From Hericium rajendrae (lineage: Eukaryota > Basidiomycota > Agaricomycetes > Russulales > Hericiaceae), in assembly GCA_033439255.1 (NCBI GenBank), contig CM065879.1, forward strand, positions 1,096,501-1,160,500: DNA of 64,000 bases, given 5' to 3'. The notes beneath the pieces are model-generated. The model did not search any database. It worked only from the letters and a program-made list of their open reading frames with translations, and was not told where the DNA came from. Position 1 is the first letter of the stretch, and every line of letters starts with the position of its first letter. This document shows, piece by piece, positions 50,901-61,051 of the stretch. The position numbers and the translations under genes are program-made.

Positions 50901-53900
50901 CCGAATTTTTCTTTGCTCGAAACCTTAGGCAATTCTGGTCAAAGAGCAGTATTCCGGTACGTTCGCGGCTCCTTGCGCTTTTTGATGGTGAGGAGTGCAT
51001 TCCACTCCCACGCTGTGCGGTCAACCAGTCGAGTGTGGTGCGATCTGTACGTAGATACCACAAAGGCCGTTGGCTTGTCCAGGCGAGACGCGACGCGGAT
51101 GTTGCGGCGGAGGACGTGGTCGTGGCCGAGCACCACCAGCATCTCGAGCCCGCTGGCGTGAGAGCACATGATTGAATTCCAACCCTTGTGGGATCCCTCG
51201 ATGCAGCTTCCGTCAGTGGCAATGTCTTGATTGACGCACGTTAAGCAGCCATTTCGGACATGGCGCATTTGATCAGCGTGAACCTGCATCGAAAGCATAA
51301 GAGCGATACCGGGGACTTGAGTGAGGAATCAACTGCTTACCTTTGCAGCAGCAGCAGTCCAAACATCACCGTGCCGAGCCCATTTCATGTATGTGGCTTG
51401 CAGTAATTCTGCTTGCTCCTCTTTCGCCCGGTATTTGGCAGGCGTCCCGTTTTCTGCACCGCTGATGAGTAGGGCATCACGAATATCACTAGCAACTTGA
51501 GAGTGCCACGGATTTGTCCCCTGATTGATAGTAGCAACGAGATATCTGTGTATCAGCAGTAAGTAGCATTCGAGACATACTGAGTGCATGCTGCCGTACC
51601 TCATCATAAAGTGATAAATATCAAGCCCAACATGGGCTTGCGGGAATGCATGAACGACGGCACTACGAACGTGGCAGCAGTTGTCTGCCGTCACATCTTC
51701 CAGCGGCAGCTCTTCCTGTTCGACAAAGCAGTCGCCAAGATCATCGAGGAATTCCTGGAGCTCGCCATTCGACTGTGTCATCGAGAATTTCTGATTGGAT
51801 GCAGTCAGCTGGTCAGTGCATGGACAGAGAGCGTGAAAGACGGAGTACTGACCCATTTTACACACTCGTTAGTCTTGCACATGGCAGTGATGAGCCCCCC
51901 CTTGTGTGGATCAGTCCGCTGCCGGTCCTTACCAACAACGGTTGCTTTCTGTGTGATCTTGAATGTGGCGTCGATCGAGAGACTTTTGGCTAAGTGGTGG
52001 GGCACAACGGGGGCAAGGGTGAGCTCCCTCATGACTGGGAAACCAAACGAGGGCTCGTACCTTTTAGCGTGTGTAAATACTCTGATGATTTGTCTTGACG
52101 GGTGCGATACGAGTCTTCGAGGATGATATTGGTGATAAGATCACCCGATATGGACTTGCCGTTGTATCCTTTCTCGTCCCATGGCTCCGAGAATTCCTTC
52201 AGGGTGTGGGGCTTGTACCAGCAGTCACGATGCTTGTAACACTCTAGGTATTTGTTGTAGTACAGAGTCAACGCGCGCGATGCGCCGTGATCATGTGATG
52301 ACCTAAGACTGCATAGTTACCCTACGAAAACTTTTCTTCTTCCTCTTTCCTCAGTACTCTATCCGAGATACTGAGGTCAGTACTTACTACTCGTTTTCCC
52401 CTTCGTACCGAGACTGATTTTACCTGTAGAATACACTTGTTAATTCCTCGCAGGTATTTACTTACAGTCTCGCAGTACTCTATCCGAGATACTGAGAATA
52501 CATCTATTATTCCCTCGCAGTCGCTAATCGCTCCGCTCGTTGCCCTGCAATAGATTATGAGACCTGGTCTTTAACTGAGCCCCAACACAGTTTAATCAAC
52601 GTACCTTCAATTAATCGACCATGGGTAGCACCACCGCGAAACCCCCCTCTCTGACGCCGTCCGCGGATGCGCCGTCGCTCACTACCCCTCGACTGCCAAA
52701 CCGTCTCTACGACGTACCGTTCCTCGCGGACGATGGCAGCAACTATATGTCTTGGAAGTTCAGGACCAAGATGGTCCTCGAAGTCCGCGGACTATGGGTG
52801 ATAGTGGAGGGAACTGAAAAGGAACCAGCGACCAGCGCAGCTGATAAAGAAAAGGAAGCCTGGCGCACCAGAAATCGTGACGCGCGAGTGCAGATTTGCC
52901 TCATGCTCAACGAGGAACCTTTAAACACCGTGCTGGACACGACGACCACGGAAGCGGCCTGAAAGAAGTTGAGCGAGCGGTACGAGGGCAAAGGCGAGCA
53001 GAAAATTGCTTACCTTATTGGTGAGCTCTTCCGGAGCATGTTCACGGACGATGCGCCCATCGAGCCGCAAATTAACGGCATGCGCCGCATCGGACACACG
53101 CTCACTGCACTCGGCAACAAGCTCGACGACAAGCTCATCGCTGTCGCCATCATCCTGTCCCTTCCCCCCTCCTACGACACACTAAAAACAATCCTTACCT
53201 CTGCAGCGTCGCTCGACATTGACAACGTCGCGACGCAGGTCTTACAGGAAGAGCAGCGCCACCGCGAATCCGCAGCGACCTCCGCATTTTTCGTGCGCTC
53301 CTCAGGCGGGAAGACTCCCTCCAAAGGCTCCCCCAGTGGATCTGGAAAGCCGAAAGTCTACTGCAAATTCTGCAAAGCGAAGGGACATACCAGGGATGAG
53401 TGCCGCAAGCTCAAGGAAAAGGAGAAGAACAACAAGTCTTCCTCCAGTTCCAAGGCCCCGGCGGGCGACGCCGTCGCGAAAGTCGCAATGGTCTGCGAAC
53501 CCGATGACAGCGCTATTCGCGTCTTCAAAGCCTCAGCCGACGCTCTGGCAAAGCACCCCGATCTGACGACCAGATGGCTTGTCGACTCGGGCACCTCACG
53601 AATTATGAGCTGCGTCCGCGATTGGTTCATGACGTACCAGGCGTTCGATACCCCGCGCAAAGTCTGGCTTGGCGACAACTCGTCCATCGATGCCTACGGC
53701 GTCGGGCGCATCCCGGTCCTCATGCAGGCCAAAGGCGAATGGCACAAAGTCGTCCTCTCTGACGCACTTTATGTCCCGGATCTCCACGGCAACCTGATCT
53801 CAGTTTCGCAGATCACCCGCCGCGGCGCGCGCGTCCAGTCCTTAGAGTCATCCTGCGAGATCTACAATCAGCAAGGCACACTCACCTGCGAAGGCCGCCT

Positions 53901-56900
53901 TGAGGATAATCTCTACATTATCAATGCTCGATCGGAGATTCCGGAAGCTGCCCACATCACTATCACCGAGCCCGGCACTGACCCAACCAACCTTACCGCG
54001 TTTGTGGCTCAGACGAAAGTTGCGCGCGCAGACCTGCAAACCTGGCACCGCTGCCTTGGCCACATCAATACCGACTCCGTGCTGCGGATGGTAAAGAAGA
54101 GTATGGTCACGGGCATGGATATTGTGGGTTCTGCCAGCCGCAAGGCCCTGGGCACTTGCACTCCCTGCGTTAAGGGGAAGCAGTCCCGCGAAGACGTCCC
54201 AAAGACGACCAACACGCGGGCGACCGAACCACTTGGCCGCCTATTCTCGGACGTGTGCGGTCCCATGCAGATGCAATCCCGTCAGGGATTTAATTATTTT
54301 GTGTCCTGGATCGACGACTACTCGCACAAGGCCGCAGTTGACGGCATCCGACACAAGAGTGACGTCCTCGAGCACCTCAAGGCTTTCGTCGCAGCGGCGG
54401 AACTCGAATCTGGTCGCAAACTCAAGGTTCTGCGCAGCGACGGCGGAGGCGAATACGTCTCACACGAAGTCCGCCAGTTCCTCCGCAACAAGGGCATCAG
54501 GCACGAGACCACCACTGCTGACTCTCCAGAGTTCAACGGTGTCTCGGAGCGCTTCAACCGCACAGTCATGGAGATGGCACGTCCCATGCTAGAAGACTCA
54601 GGGCTCCCCAAGTCCTTCTGGTTCGACGCCGTCGAGTACGCAACGTACATCCACAATGTCATCCCCACGCGCTCTCTCGCCACAAATGTCACGCCGCATG
54701 AAGCTTGGACGGGCAACAAGCCTGACGTCTCGCTCATCCGCACCTTTGGGTGCCGCGCGTTCGTCCATATCCCGGACAGCCGCCGCTGCAAGCTCGACCC
54801 CAAGTCCCTCATCTGCACATTCATTGGCTATGCCAAGCACCGCAAGGCATACTGCCTCGTGCATCACCCTACGGGGCGCATCATCGAGTCACGGGATGTC
54901 ATCTTCGAGGAGACACCAGACCACGAGCACCTCGAACGTGTCCAGATCGAAGTCGACCCCGAGTCCGACACGTCTGGAGGGGAAGGAATCGCAGCGCCCG
55001 TCGCGCCAGAGTCCGCAGACTCCGAGGCTGAAGTCACGGAGCTCTTGGATGCCGACGAACATCCAGCCGTATCGCACATGGTGCCGCCTGCAGCCCCCCA
55101 ACTTCGACGCTCCACACGCAATGCACACGTGCCAGTCGCCGACGACGATGCATGCTATCGCGTCACGTCGTACGACAAGAAGACACTCCCTCAGCCAGCA
55201 GGCACTCCGCCGGCCGAAGAGCATGTCAACTCTGTGCGCGCAGATCCTAACGGTGATCCACTCACCTACAAGGAGGCGATGTCGCGCCCCGATGCAGCCG
55301 AATGGCTCGCAGCCTGCAACGAGGAGCTCCACTCCTTCAAGCAGATGGGCGTGTATGAAGAAGTTGACCGACCGCGTGACTGCAAGGTCGTCAACAGCAA
55401 GTGGGTCTTCCGCATCAAGCGAGGCCCCAACGGCGAAGTCGAGAAGTACAAGGCGAGGCTCGTTGTGAAGGGGTTCACTCAAGTCGAAGGAATTGACTTC
55501 GATGAGACGTTCGCCCCTGTCATCAAGTTCACCTCCCTGCGCACACTACTCGCACTTGCCGCCAAGGAAGATCTCGAAGTCCACCAGATGGACGTCAAGA
55601 CCGCGTACCTACATGGTGAGCTTGAAGAGGAAATTTACCTCCAGCCACCCGCAGGATTTGGCGTGCTGGAAGGCAAAGTCTGGAAGCTCATCAAGTCAGT
55701 CTATGGGCTCAAACAGGCAGGCCGAGTCTGGTACTTATGCATCAAGAGTGAATTCGAGAAACTCGGATACACTCGCATCGACTCCGACCACTCGTTCTTC
55801 ACGAAGTGGGCCCGCGAGGACGGCACGATCCTCTATGCCGCCATCTACGTCGATGACATCATCCTCATCTCCAACTCGATGGACGCGCTCCTCGAGGCCA
55901 AGGAGGCGCTGAAACGCCTGTTCAATATGTCAGATCTGGGCGAGGTGCACTGGGTCCTCGGACTCGAAGTCATCCGCGACCGAAACGCCCGCACGATCGC
56001 GCTCTCGCAGCGCCGATACGTTGAGAAGATCCTCGAACGCGCGGGCTACTCGGACGCACGCCCTATTGCAACTCCGGCGCTCGCAAACGAACACATGGCA
56101 AAGGTCGACGCACCTGAAGTCGACGTCCTCACGTACCAAAGCGGCATTGGCTCGCTGATGTACGCTATGCTGGGGACGCGCCTGGACCTCGCATACACCG
56201 TCGGCGTGCTGAGCCAGCACACGGCGAAACCGGGAGAGGCTCACCAGCGCGCGCTCGTATGCGCGTTCAAGTACCTTCGAGGCACTGCTGATTATCAGCT
56301 AGTCTTCGATGGGAAAAAGCCATGGGAACTCACCGGATACGTGGATGCTGATTGGGCGGGCGATGTGAACGACAGGCGTTCCATTTCTGGATACACCTTC
56401 CTATTGGCTGGAGGGGCCGTCAGCTGGAGCTCGAAGAAGCAGAACACGACGGCGTTATCCAGCACCGAGGCCGAATACATCGCGGCCGCGCATGCAGCAA
56501 AAGAAGCCACATGGCTACGCACCTTCCTGGGCGAAATTGGACGACCGTGCAAGGCGGCAACGCTCCTCCTCATGGACAACCAATCAGCAATGGCGATAGC
56601 GCGGAACCCGGCGTTCCACGTGCGAACGAAGCACATCGACGTGCGTTACCATTTCCTAAGGGAGAAGGTGGAGGCAGGAGCAATCAACTTGCAGTACGTA
56701 CCTACGGGCGACCAGGTCGTGGACGTACTCACGAAGGGCTTGGTCAAGGCCAAGCACGATAAGTTTTCAGAAGCTATGGGCATGCGCCACGCTAGTTGAG
56801 CGGGCGTGTTGTAGTACAGAGTCAATGCGCGCGACGCGCCGTGATCATGTGATGACCTAAGACTGCATAGTTACCCTACGAAAACTTTTCTTCTTCCTCT

Positions 56901-58109
56901 TTCCTCAGTGCTCTATCCGAGATACTGAGGTCAGTACTTACTACTCGTTTTCCCCTTCGTACCGAGACTGATTTTACCTGTAGAATACACTCGTTAATTC
57001 CTCGCAGGTATTTACTTACAGTCTCACAGTACTCTATCCGAGATACTGAGAATACATCTATTATTCCCTCGCAGTCGCTAATCGCTCTGCTCGTTGCCCT
57101 GCAATAGTATTCGCTGACTACCTGATGATATTCAAGGAGGTGGAGTTCTGCCCAAAGTCCGGTGAGATTGACCTAGTTGCAGACGAGAACAAATCATGAC
57201 TCACGTTTGATGTTTTCAGCCAGCCCACGCGAGGTGCTCGTGAGGCGAACCTCGAGAATCAGATCAAGGAGCTCGTGCATGATGGCACATTTCTTGAAAA
57301 AGATCGGGACTTCCCCTGCTTGGTCGAGAGTTTGTCAGCAAGAGTAAATCACACGAGGTACTGGTGGTATGCACTTGGGATGTCCCACCATTCCCACTTC
57401 TCCCAGAAGACGGGATTCGTCGTCGTGCAGGAGTAGCTTAAGCCTTCTTTTTTCTTCCCTCTCTTAGTGATGCCGCCTGAGAGCTGACTCTGCTTCTTCT
57501 TGCAGTCCTTGCACCACAGCTGGTAACCCAGGGCCAGCTCGGGCCTTCGAACACCATAGACGACGTTGCACAGGCCAGTCGATGTCCAACCATCCCATCG
57601 AATATTGTGGCCGTGGCATTGGGGACAGGTCGAAAGGTTTGGGAAGTAAAAAGGGTGCACGATATTGAGAGGCTGCAGGTACGCCATTCCAGGGTCGATG
57701 TTTGGGAACTCTGACCGCCTCTCGATATGCCGGAAGCTAGGAGGAACAAATCGCGGGTCAAGGACAGGGACGCTTGACTTCAAAAATGGTGGCCGGCGCG
57801 TCGACTGTGAGCGCCCCGTGTTGGTCTTTGCCTGGCTGAAGAGGAAGGCGACATAAGCGACGACCTCAGCGGACCATGCGATCTGGGCCTTTGCGACGTC
57901 GTTATCAGCAGACTTATTACCATTGGAGGTCCAGGTGGAGATGCGGTCGGCCACCTGCAGCAAGAAGTCTTTCAGTTACACGAAGGTGCGTCTTGTGCGA
58001 CACGACTGACCGATTTATCCCAGGCCACGTCGAATTTCTCGCGCTCGTCGGGAGTGCAGAGGGAGTTTCGAAGAGCATGATGCACAATATCAGGCTCGAA
58101 AACGGACAT
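38923..58109 (-). CDS. Agaricomycete DDE-type transposase, split by two LTR insertions
   Basis: Twelve exons: 58109-58011, 57954-57375, 57315-57205, 57147-57107 continuing at 52247-52061, 51989-51853, 51790-51600, 51545-51341, 51283-50531, 40727-40554, 40489-39697, 39670-39564, 39468-38923. Phases agree through every junction and across both insertions, giving 1308 codons including the terminator. One in-frame TGA (50941-50939) interrupts it. A zinc-ribbon-like CPQCHGHN..CKDCKKK lies near residue 150-200. Candidate DDE residues are Asp346 (LSIDATFK), Asp421 (TADNCCHVR) and Glu546 (CIEGSHKGWN), with VGLDIYHFMMRY between. The C-terminal CQRCKAVKYSAGIGGKENHRR..LYCSDG motif ends in an Ala/Thr repeat tail. 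I recall this protein type as a multi-copy 'hypothetical' in Agaricomycetes. As it stands the gene cannot be expressed whole. Confidence 0.8.
40728..40732. repeat. Gypsy target duplication, left (CTAGA)
   Basis: Five bases repeated at 50473-50477, directly outside the two LTRs. On the minus strand TCTAG is the 3' splice site of the transposase intron. Confidence 0.9.
40733..41155 (+). repeat. Gypsy 5' LTR (423 bp)
   Basis: Begins TGTCACGG and ends TTGACA. It differs from the 3' LTR at five positions. Confidence 0.95.
42488..42491. repeat. Target duplication of nested LTR element, left (GCGC)
   Basis: Four bases repeated at 44960-44963, outside the two 142-bp LTRs. It is short, so the exact length is less certain than the ends. 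Confidence 0.65.
42492..42633 (+). repeat. 142-bp LTR, left copy (nested element)
   Basis: Begins TGGGACAG and ends CTCTCCA. It matches 44818-44959 with one difference. Confidence 0.92.
44818..44959 (+). repeat. 142-bp LTR, right copy (nested element)
   Basis: Partner of 42492-42633. The single difference is a CG/TG change. Confidence 0.92.
44960..44963. repeat. Target duplication of nested LTR element, right (GCGC)
   Basis: Right partner of 42488-42491. Confidence 0.65.
50050..50472 (+). repeat. Gypsy 3' LTR (423 bp)
   Basis: Partner of 40733-41155. It is preceded by a purine-rich AGAGAGGGGGTGA tract. Confidence 0.95.
50473..50477. repeat. Gypsy target duplication, right (CTAGA)
   Basis: Right partner of 40728-40732. 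Confidence 0.9.
52248..52252. repeat. Copia target duplication, left (GTATT)
   Basis: Five bases repeated at 57107-57111. Confidence 0.9.
52253..52552 (+). repeat. Copia 5' LTR (300 bp)
   Basis: Begins TGTTGTAG and ends CTGCAATA. It differs from 56807-57106 at six positions. Confidence 0.95.
56807..57106 (+). repeat. Copia 3' LTR (300 bp)
   Basis: Partner of 52253-52552, same length. Confidence 0.95.
57107..57111. repeat. Copia target duplication, right (GTATT)
   Basis: Right partner of 52248-52252. Confidence 0.9.
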
Positions 58110-58576
58110 TCCTGCAGCGGACGGCACCAGCGACGTGGCCGATGGGAGGGGAAGGAGCAGGGGGGAGGAACAAAGGTGAGCTGTTTCGAGAGGCTCCTTT
58201 CCGAGAGACGGAGGTAAATCTCTGGCGATGTCTAACACTTTTCGCCTCAGACAATTACCCAAGACCTTCATACCTTCACCCTTGCACATTTGCAGTGACA
58301 CGCGATCGGCCCATACTTACAGCACGTACTTGGCGGCAGCAACGGCAATTAACCTAAAATGCACGAAACCCCATTTGATAGACGAGAGAGCTATTATACA
58401 GGAGGGTCGACCAGAATCATTTCGGGCTACAGGTACCTTCGAATTTAGCTATTGTACACAGAGACGGACAGGCTAGAATTTATAGTAGAGTTAGATATAC
58501 AATTCAAGAACTTGAGCAAAATACCAGTATCATTTAGTACACTTCTGTAGCTTGGAACGGGGAAGGGCAATGACCA

Positions 58577-59381
58577 TCAGTCGAGCGCGTGCATGTAGAG
58601 CATGCGAGCGCCGATGATCGAGCGCCCGTCGCTGGTGTTGCACGGCGGCGTGAAGTGCAAAGTGAAGCGCACCCGAACGCACTTGTTGAACGGGATCTGG
58701 TCCTGCAACATGATCGCGATGTGCTCATGGGTGGCACGGAAGATGGGAAGGGTGCCCAAATCGAGCGACTCCGACTGCACACGATGCCGTACCATGAGTA
58801 AGTAAATATCCGCGAGAAGGAGCTCGACTACAACTCACCGGAGGTGTCCAATAGACCTGGAGAGCGGCAGAGCTGTCGCCTGCCGCACCTGCGATTACCG
58901 GCTGTATGAACTCCTCCATGTGCGCTGTACTGTCCGCGCATAGCCCGATCTGATGTAGCTGCTTCATCGCACGGCTCCAAATTGCTTGATCCTCGGCTGC
59001 ACTTGTGGGGGCCTTGAGCCAGCACGAAGCAAAATCTGGAGGCGGCTTCCGGTCTGCCTCACACTGAACGGGGTGGTCGCGATCACCGTTCTTTGTGAAG
59101 AAGCACAGCTCGCGCTTGATGCGCGCCTTGATTTCGAACACAACGGCAGAGCCACTGAACTCGATACCACCGTTCTGAATGGAGGACGGTGTGTTGTCGC
59201 AGTATATGCCAGAGGGGAAGCCGGCTCGCCCACGGAAGCTGCAATTGTTGGGATCGGGCTCGGAGTGCTTGCCCAAAGGGCTGATGATGAAATACATATT
59301 GAGTTTATCGTGGAGATCTCGAACGCGCAACGCGACGTAGGGCACTTCGAGACGAAGACGCGGCTGGAGGATGATAGACAT
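58577..59381 (-). CDS. Unknown protein inside the DNA transposon (246 aa, 2 exons)
   Basis: I do not recognise it. Exons are 59381-58839 and 58774-58577 on the minus strand, with a GTGAGT donor, a GTGCAG acceptor and frames closing to 246 aa. It starts MSIILQPRLRLEVPYVALRV. Segments such as GGIEFSGSAVVFEIKARIKREL, then DKIPF-like turns and VRFTLHF near the end, suggest a beta-strand-rich fold; there are no Cys clusters and no membrane helix. It lies 470 bp upstream of the transposase start on the same strand, inside the inferred transposon ends, so it may be an accessory gene or captured host gene. An extra 5' exon near 59470 is possible. Confidence 0.55.
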
Positions 59382-59781
59382 GATGATGGCGGTCAATATC
59401 AGAGTTGTTATGCCCCTTACTTACTTAGACTTAACGACGTCTTGGCAGCCGCGCTGCGCGCAATGCCACACATTGCCTTTCCCGAACAAAGTCAGAAATG
59501 CACAGAAGACGAGTTGTTTCTTGTCAATCTGTACGCAACCTCGGGCCTCATACACCACATCTCTGGGCGTAGGAGCAAGCGACGACCCTGTTAATTGGCT
59601 TGGGCACCTCCACAACATGGGGCATTAGGTACATGATGAGAATTTGCCAACCCCGCCGTGGACCACCCTGGGACCCTCCCTGCATAACCCTGGGTACCGT
59701 TCGGCCCCGCCCTCCGAAACCGCCCTGGCCCGATTTTTTCGGTCCGCCTGCGGCGGGAGCCCTTGATATGACCGTTTTCGC
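59382..59781. other. Non-coding right part of the DNA transposon
   Basis: About 400 bp with no supported gene. GC-rich CCCTGG/GGGACC words appear at 59650-59750. Confidence 0.4.
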
Positions 59782-60184
59782 GTTTACGGTTTCCGGAAGT
59801 GTCTCGACGTTCCCACGCCTGAGACCGTCCCAACCATCCCAACCGTCCAACCTGTCCAAGCCGACCGTCCCGCCGCGGGACAGTCTGGACAGTTGCCTTA
59901 TTCGGACACCTCTTCGAATTGTCCACCATGCAGTCCCTTTTTGCGCTCATGCCGGTTGGGGTTGGGATGGGTTGGGTTGGCGGTTGGGTTGGCGGTTGGG
60001 TTGGCGGTTAGGCTGGTTGGGTTGGCGGGTATATTGATTTTTCGAGGGATGTGAGATATTGAGTTTGAGTTAGGGTTGGACAGACCGACCGTCCCAACTG
60101 TCCCAACTGTCCACAATTGAATGGCTTACTTAAGCATTTCGGGACGGTTGAGACGGTTGAGACACTTCCAGAAACCGTAAACCC
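59782..60184. repeat. Inverted repeat pair at the right end of the DNA transposon
   Basis: GTTTACGGTTTCCGGAAGTG at 59782 recurs inverted, ending at about 60184 (one change in the first 20). Each is followed inward by GTCTC and ACCGT/GGGACGGT words. The outer arm is the transposon's terminus; the inner arm gives the right end a fold-back form. Read as a separate MITE, the 8-bp flanks do not match. Confidence 0.6.
59950..60030 (+). repeat. G-rich tandem repeat (TTGGGTTGGCGG)n
   Basis: About six imperfect copies of a 12-bp unit between the inverted arms. The G-run pattern could form a G-quadruplex on the plus strand. Confidence 0.8.
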
Positions 60185-60186
60185 TC

Positions 60187-60194
60187 CCCAATTT
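60187..60194. repeat. Target site duplication, right copy (CCCAATTT)
   Basis: Right partner of 38308-38315. Confidence 0.75.
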
Positions 60195-61051
60195 GAGGTG
60201 TTCCCTGCTGGCTGGCTAGCGCTGTACACTCGAGTCGAGCATTCACAGGTGCTTTCACCCTCCGAGCATCATTAATAAGGAGCTGCTACTATGTCAGGAC
60301 ATAGCAGGGTAAGAATTAATCTATGGAGCTCCGAGAGTTTCAGGATCATCAAGCTTGTGTCCGTTGTTCAGCGCTCAGCTCATAATCCGCCTGAGCCAGG
60401 GCCCATAGTGTCTGCGTACGGGCCAGACTTACTAGACAGGTTCTCCTAGCTTCTCACGAAGACATGCAAGGTATGGGTAAGTAGAACGCTTATTGAAAGA
60501 ATGAGTTCATACGCTTATTCAAACCAGACGGGTTTGCGGCATCTCACAGCAAATTTCTGGGTCCGCGGCCTGCTCCTCCGAGTCAAGCGGAAGCTTAAGC
60601 TCAAGCTTCAAGCCTCAAGGCCAAGCTTTCCTAACCACAGCTCCTTTTTGTTTATCACCACTTGTCTTTCGTTTGACGGTCCCAATTCTCTCCACCAAAC
60701 TCGCCTGTGCTCTTCTCTTCTTCATTTCCTCTACCAGCTCAAAAGCGTAGGCTGCTCTAACTCCAATTTAACGCTCCTACATATTTACCGATCGATTCTA
60801 CCCTACTAGAGGCAAAACACCGGCTTCTCTCCTCCCGAGTCTCGAGTCCCATCCATATGCGGCAGACGTAGAGAATGGCGGTGCAGTCCGAATTGCTCCT
60901 ATTCTTCAGCGCTTCAGCGATGAAAGAAGCACGATAAGGCGGTTCATCAGAAGCCCTGGCACATGTCATGCATCTGTCCTATGGGCGATGCGGTGCGTGC
61001 TGCTATATATCCCAATAGACGACATGTGCCGTTCTCACAGTCATCCTCACT
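60195..61051. other. Intergenic, upstream of the ubiquitin-like-domain gene
   Basis: About 850 bp. A pyrimidine-rich tract at about 60640-60740 on the plus strand would suit a promoter or 5' UTR of the gene at 61052. No other gene is supported. Confidence 0.45.

Larger units (their letters stand above)
52253..57106 (+). mobile_element. Ty1/Copia retrotransposon, nearly whole
   Basis: Fossil LTR retrotransposon of 4,854 bp with 300-bp LTRs and 5-bp target duplications. The single gag-pol order is gag with a CCHC knuckle, protease, integrase, reverse transcriptase and RNase H, with integrase before reverse transcriptase as in Ty1/Copia. It is nearly whole, with about one break. LTR divergence is 6 in 300 (2%), most of it at CpG, so the insertion is recent. 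It sits in an exon of the host transposon's transposase gene, in the opposite orientation. Confidence 0.95.
38316..60186 (-). mobile_element. DNA transposon (about 7.3 kb net) invaded by LTR elements
   Basis: The left end starts CAGAGTTTACGGT; the right end read inward is GAGGGTTTACGGT (11 of 13 equal). Both subterminal regions hold tandem RACCGTYTC-type words in inverted orientation (left near 38395-38425, right near 60135-60165). The flanks are a perfect 8-bp duplication. CAGAG plus an 8-bp duplication is hAT-like, but the transposase is of an Agaricomycete type that I cannot assign to a named superfamily. The 21.9 kb span shrinks to 7,267 bp when the Gypsy (with its passenger) and Copia insertions and their duplications are set aside. 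It holds two minus-strand genes: the transposase and a small gene at 58577-59381. Confidence 0.75.

Noticed and set aside
59782-60186. A separate 0.4-kb MITE
   Set aside because: The inverted arms fit, but the 8 bases left of 59777-59782 do not equal CCCAATTT, whereas those at 38308 do.
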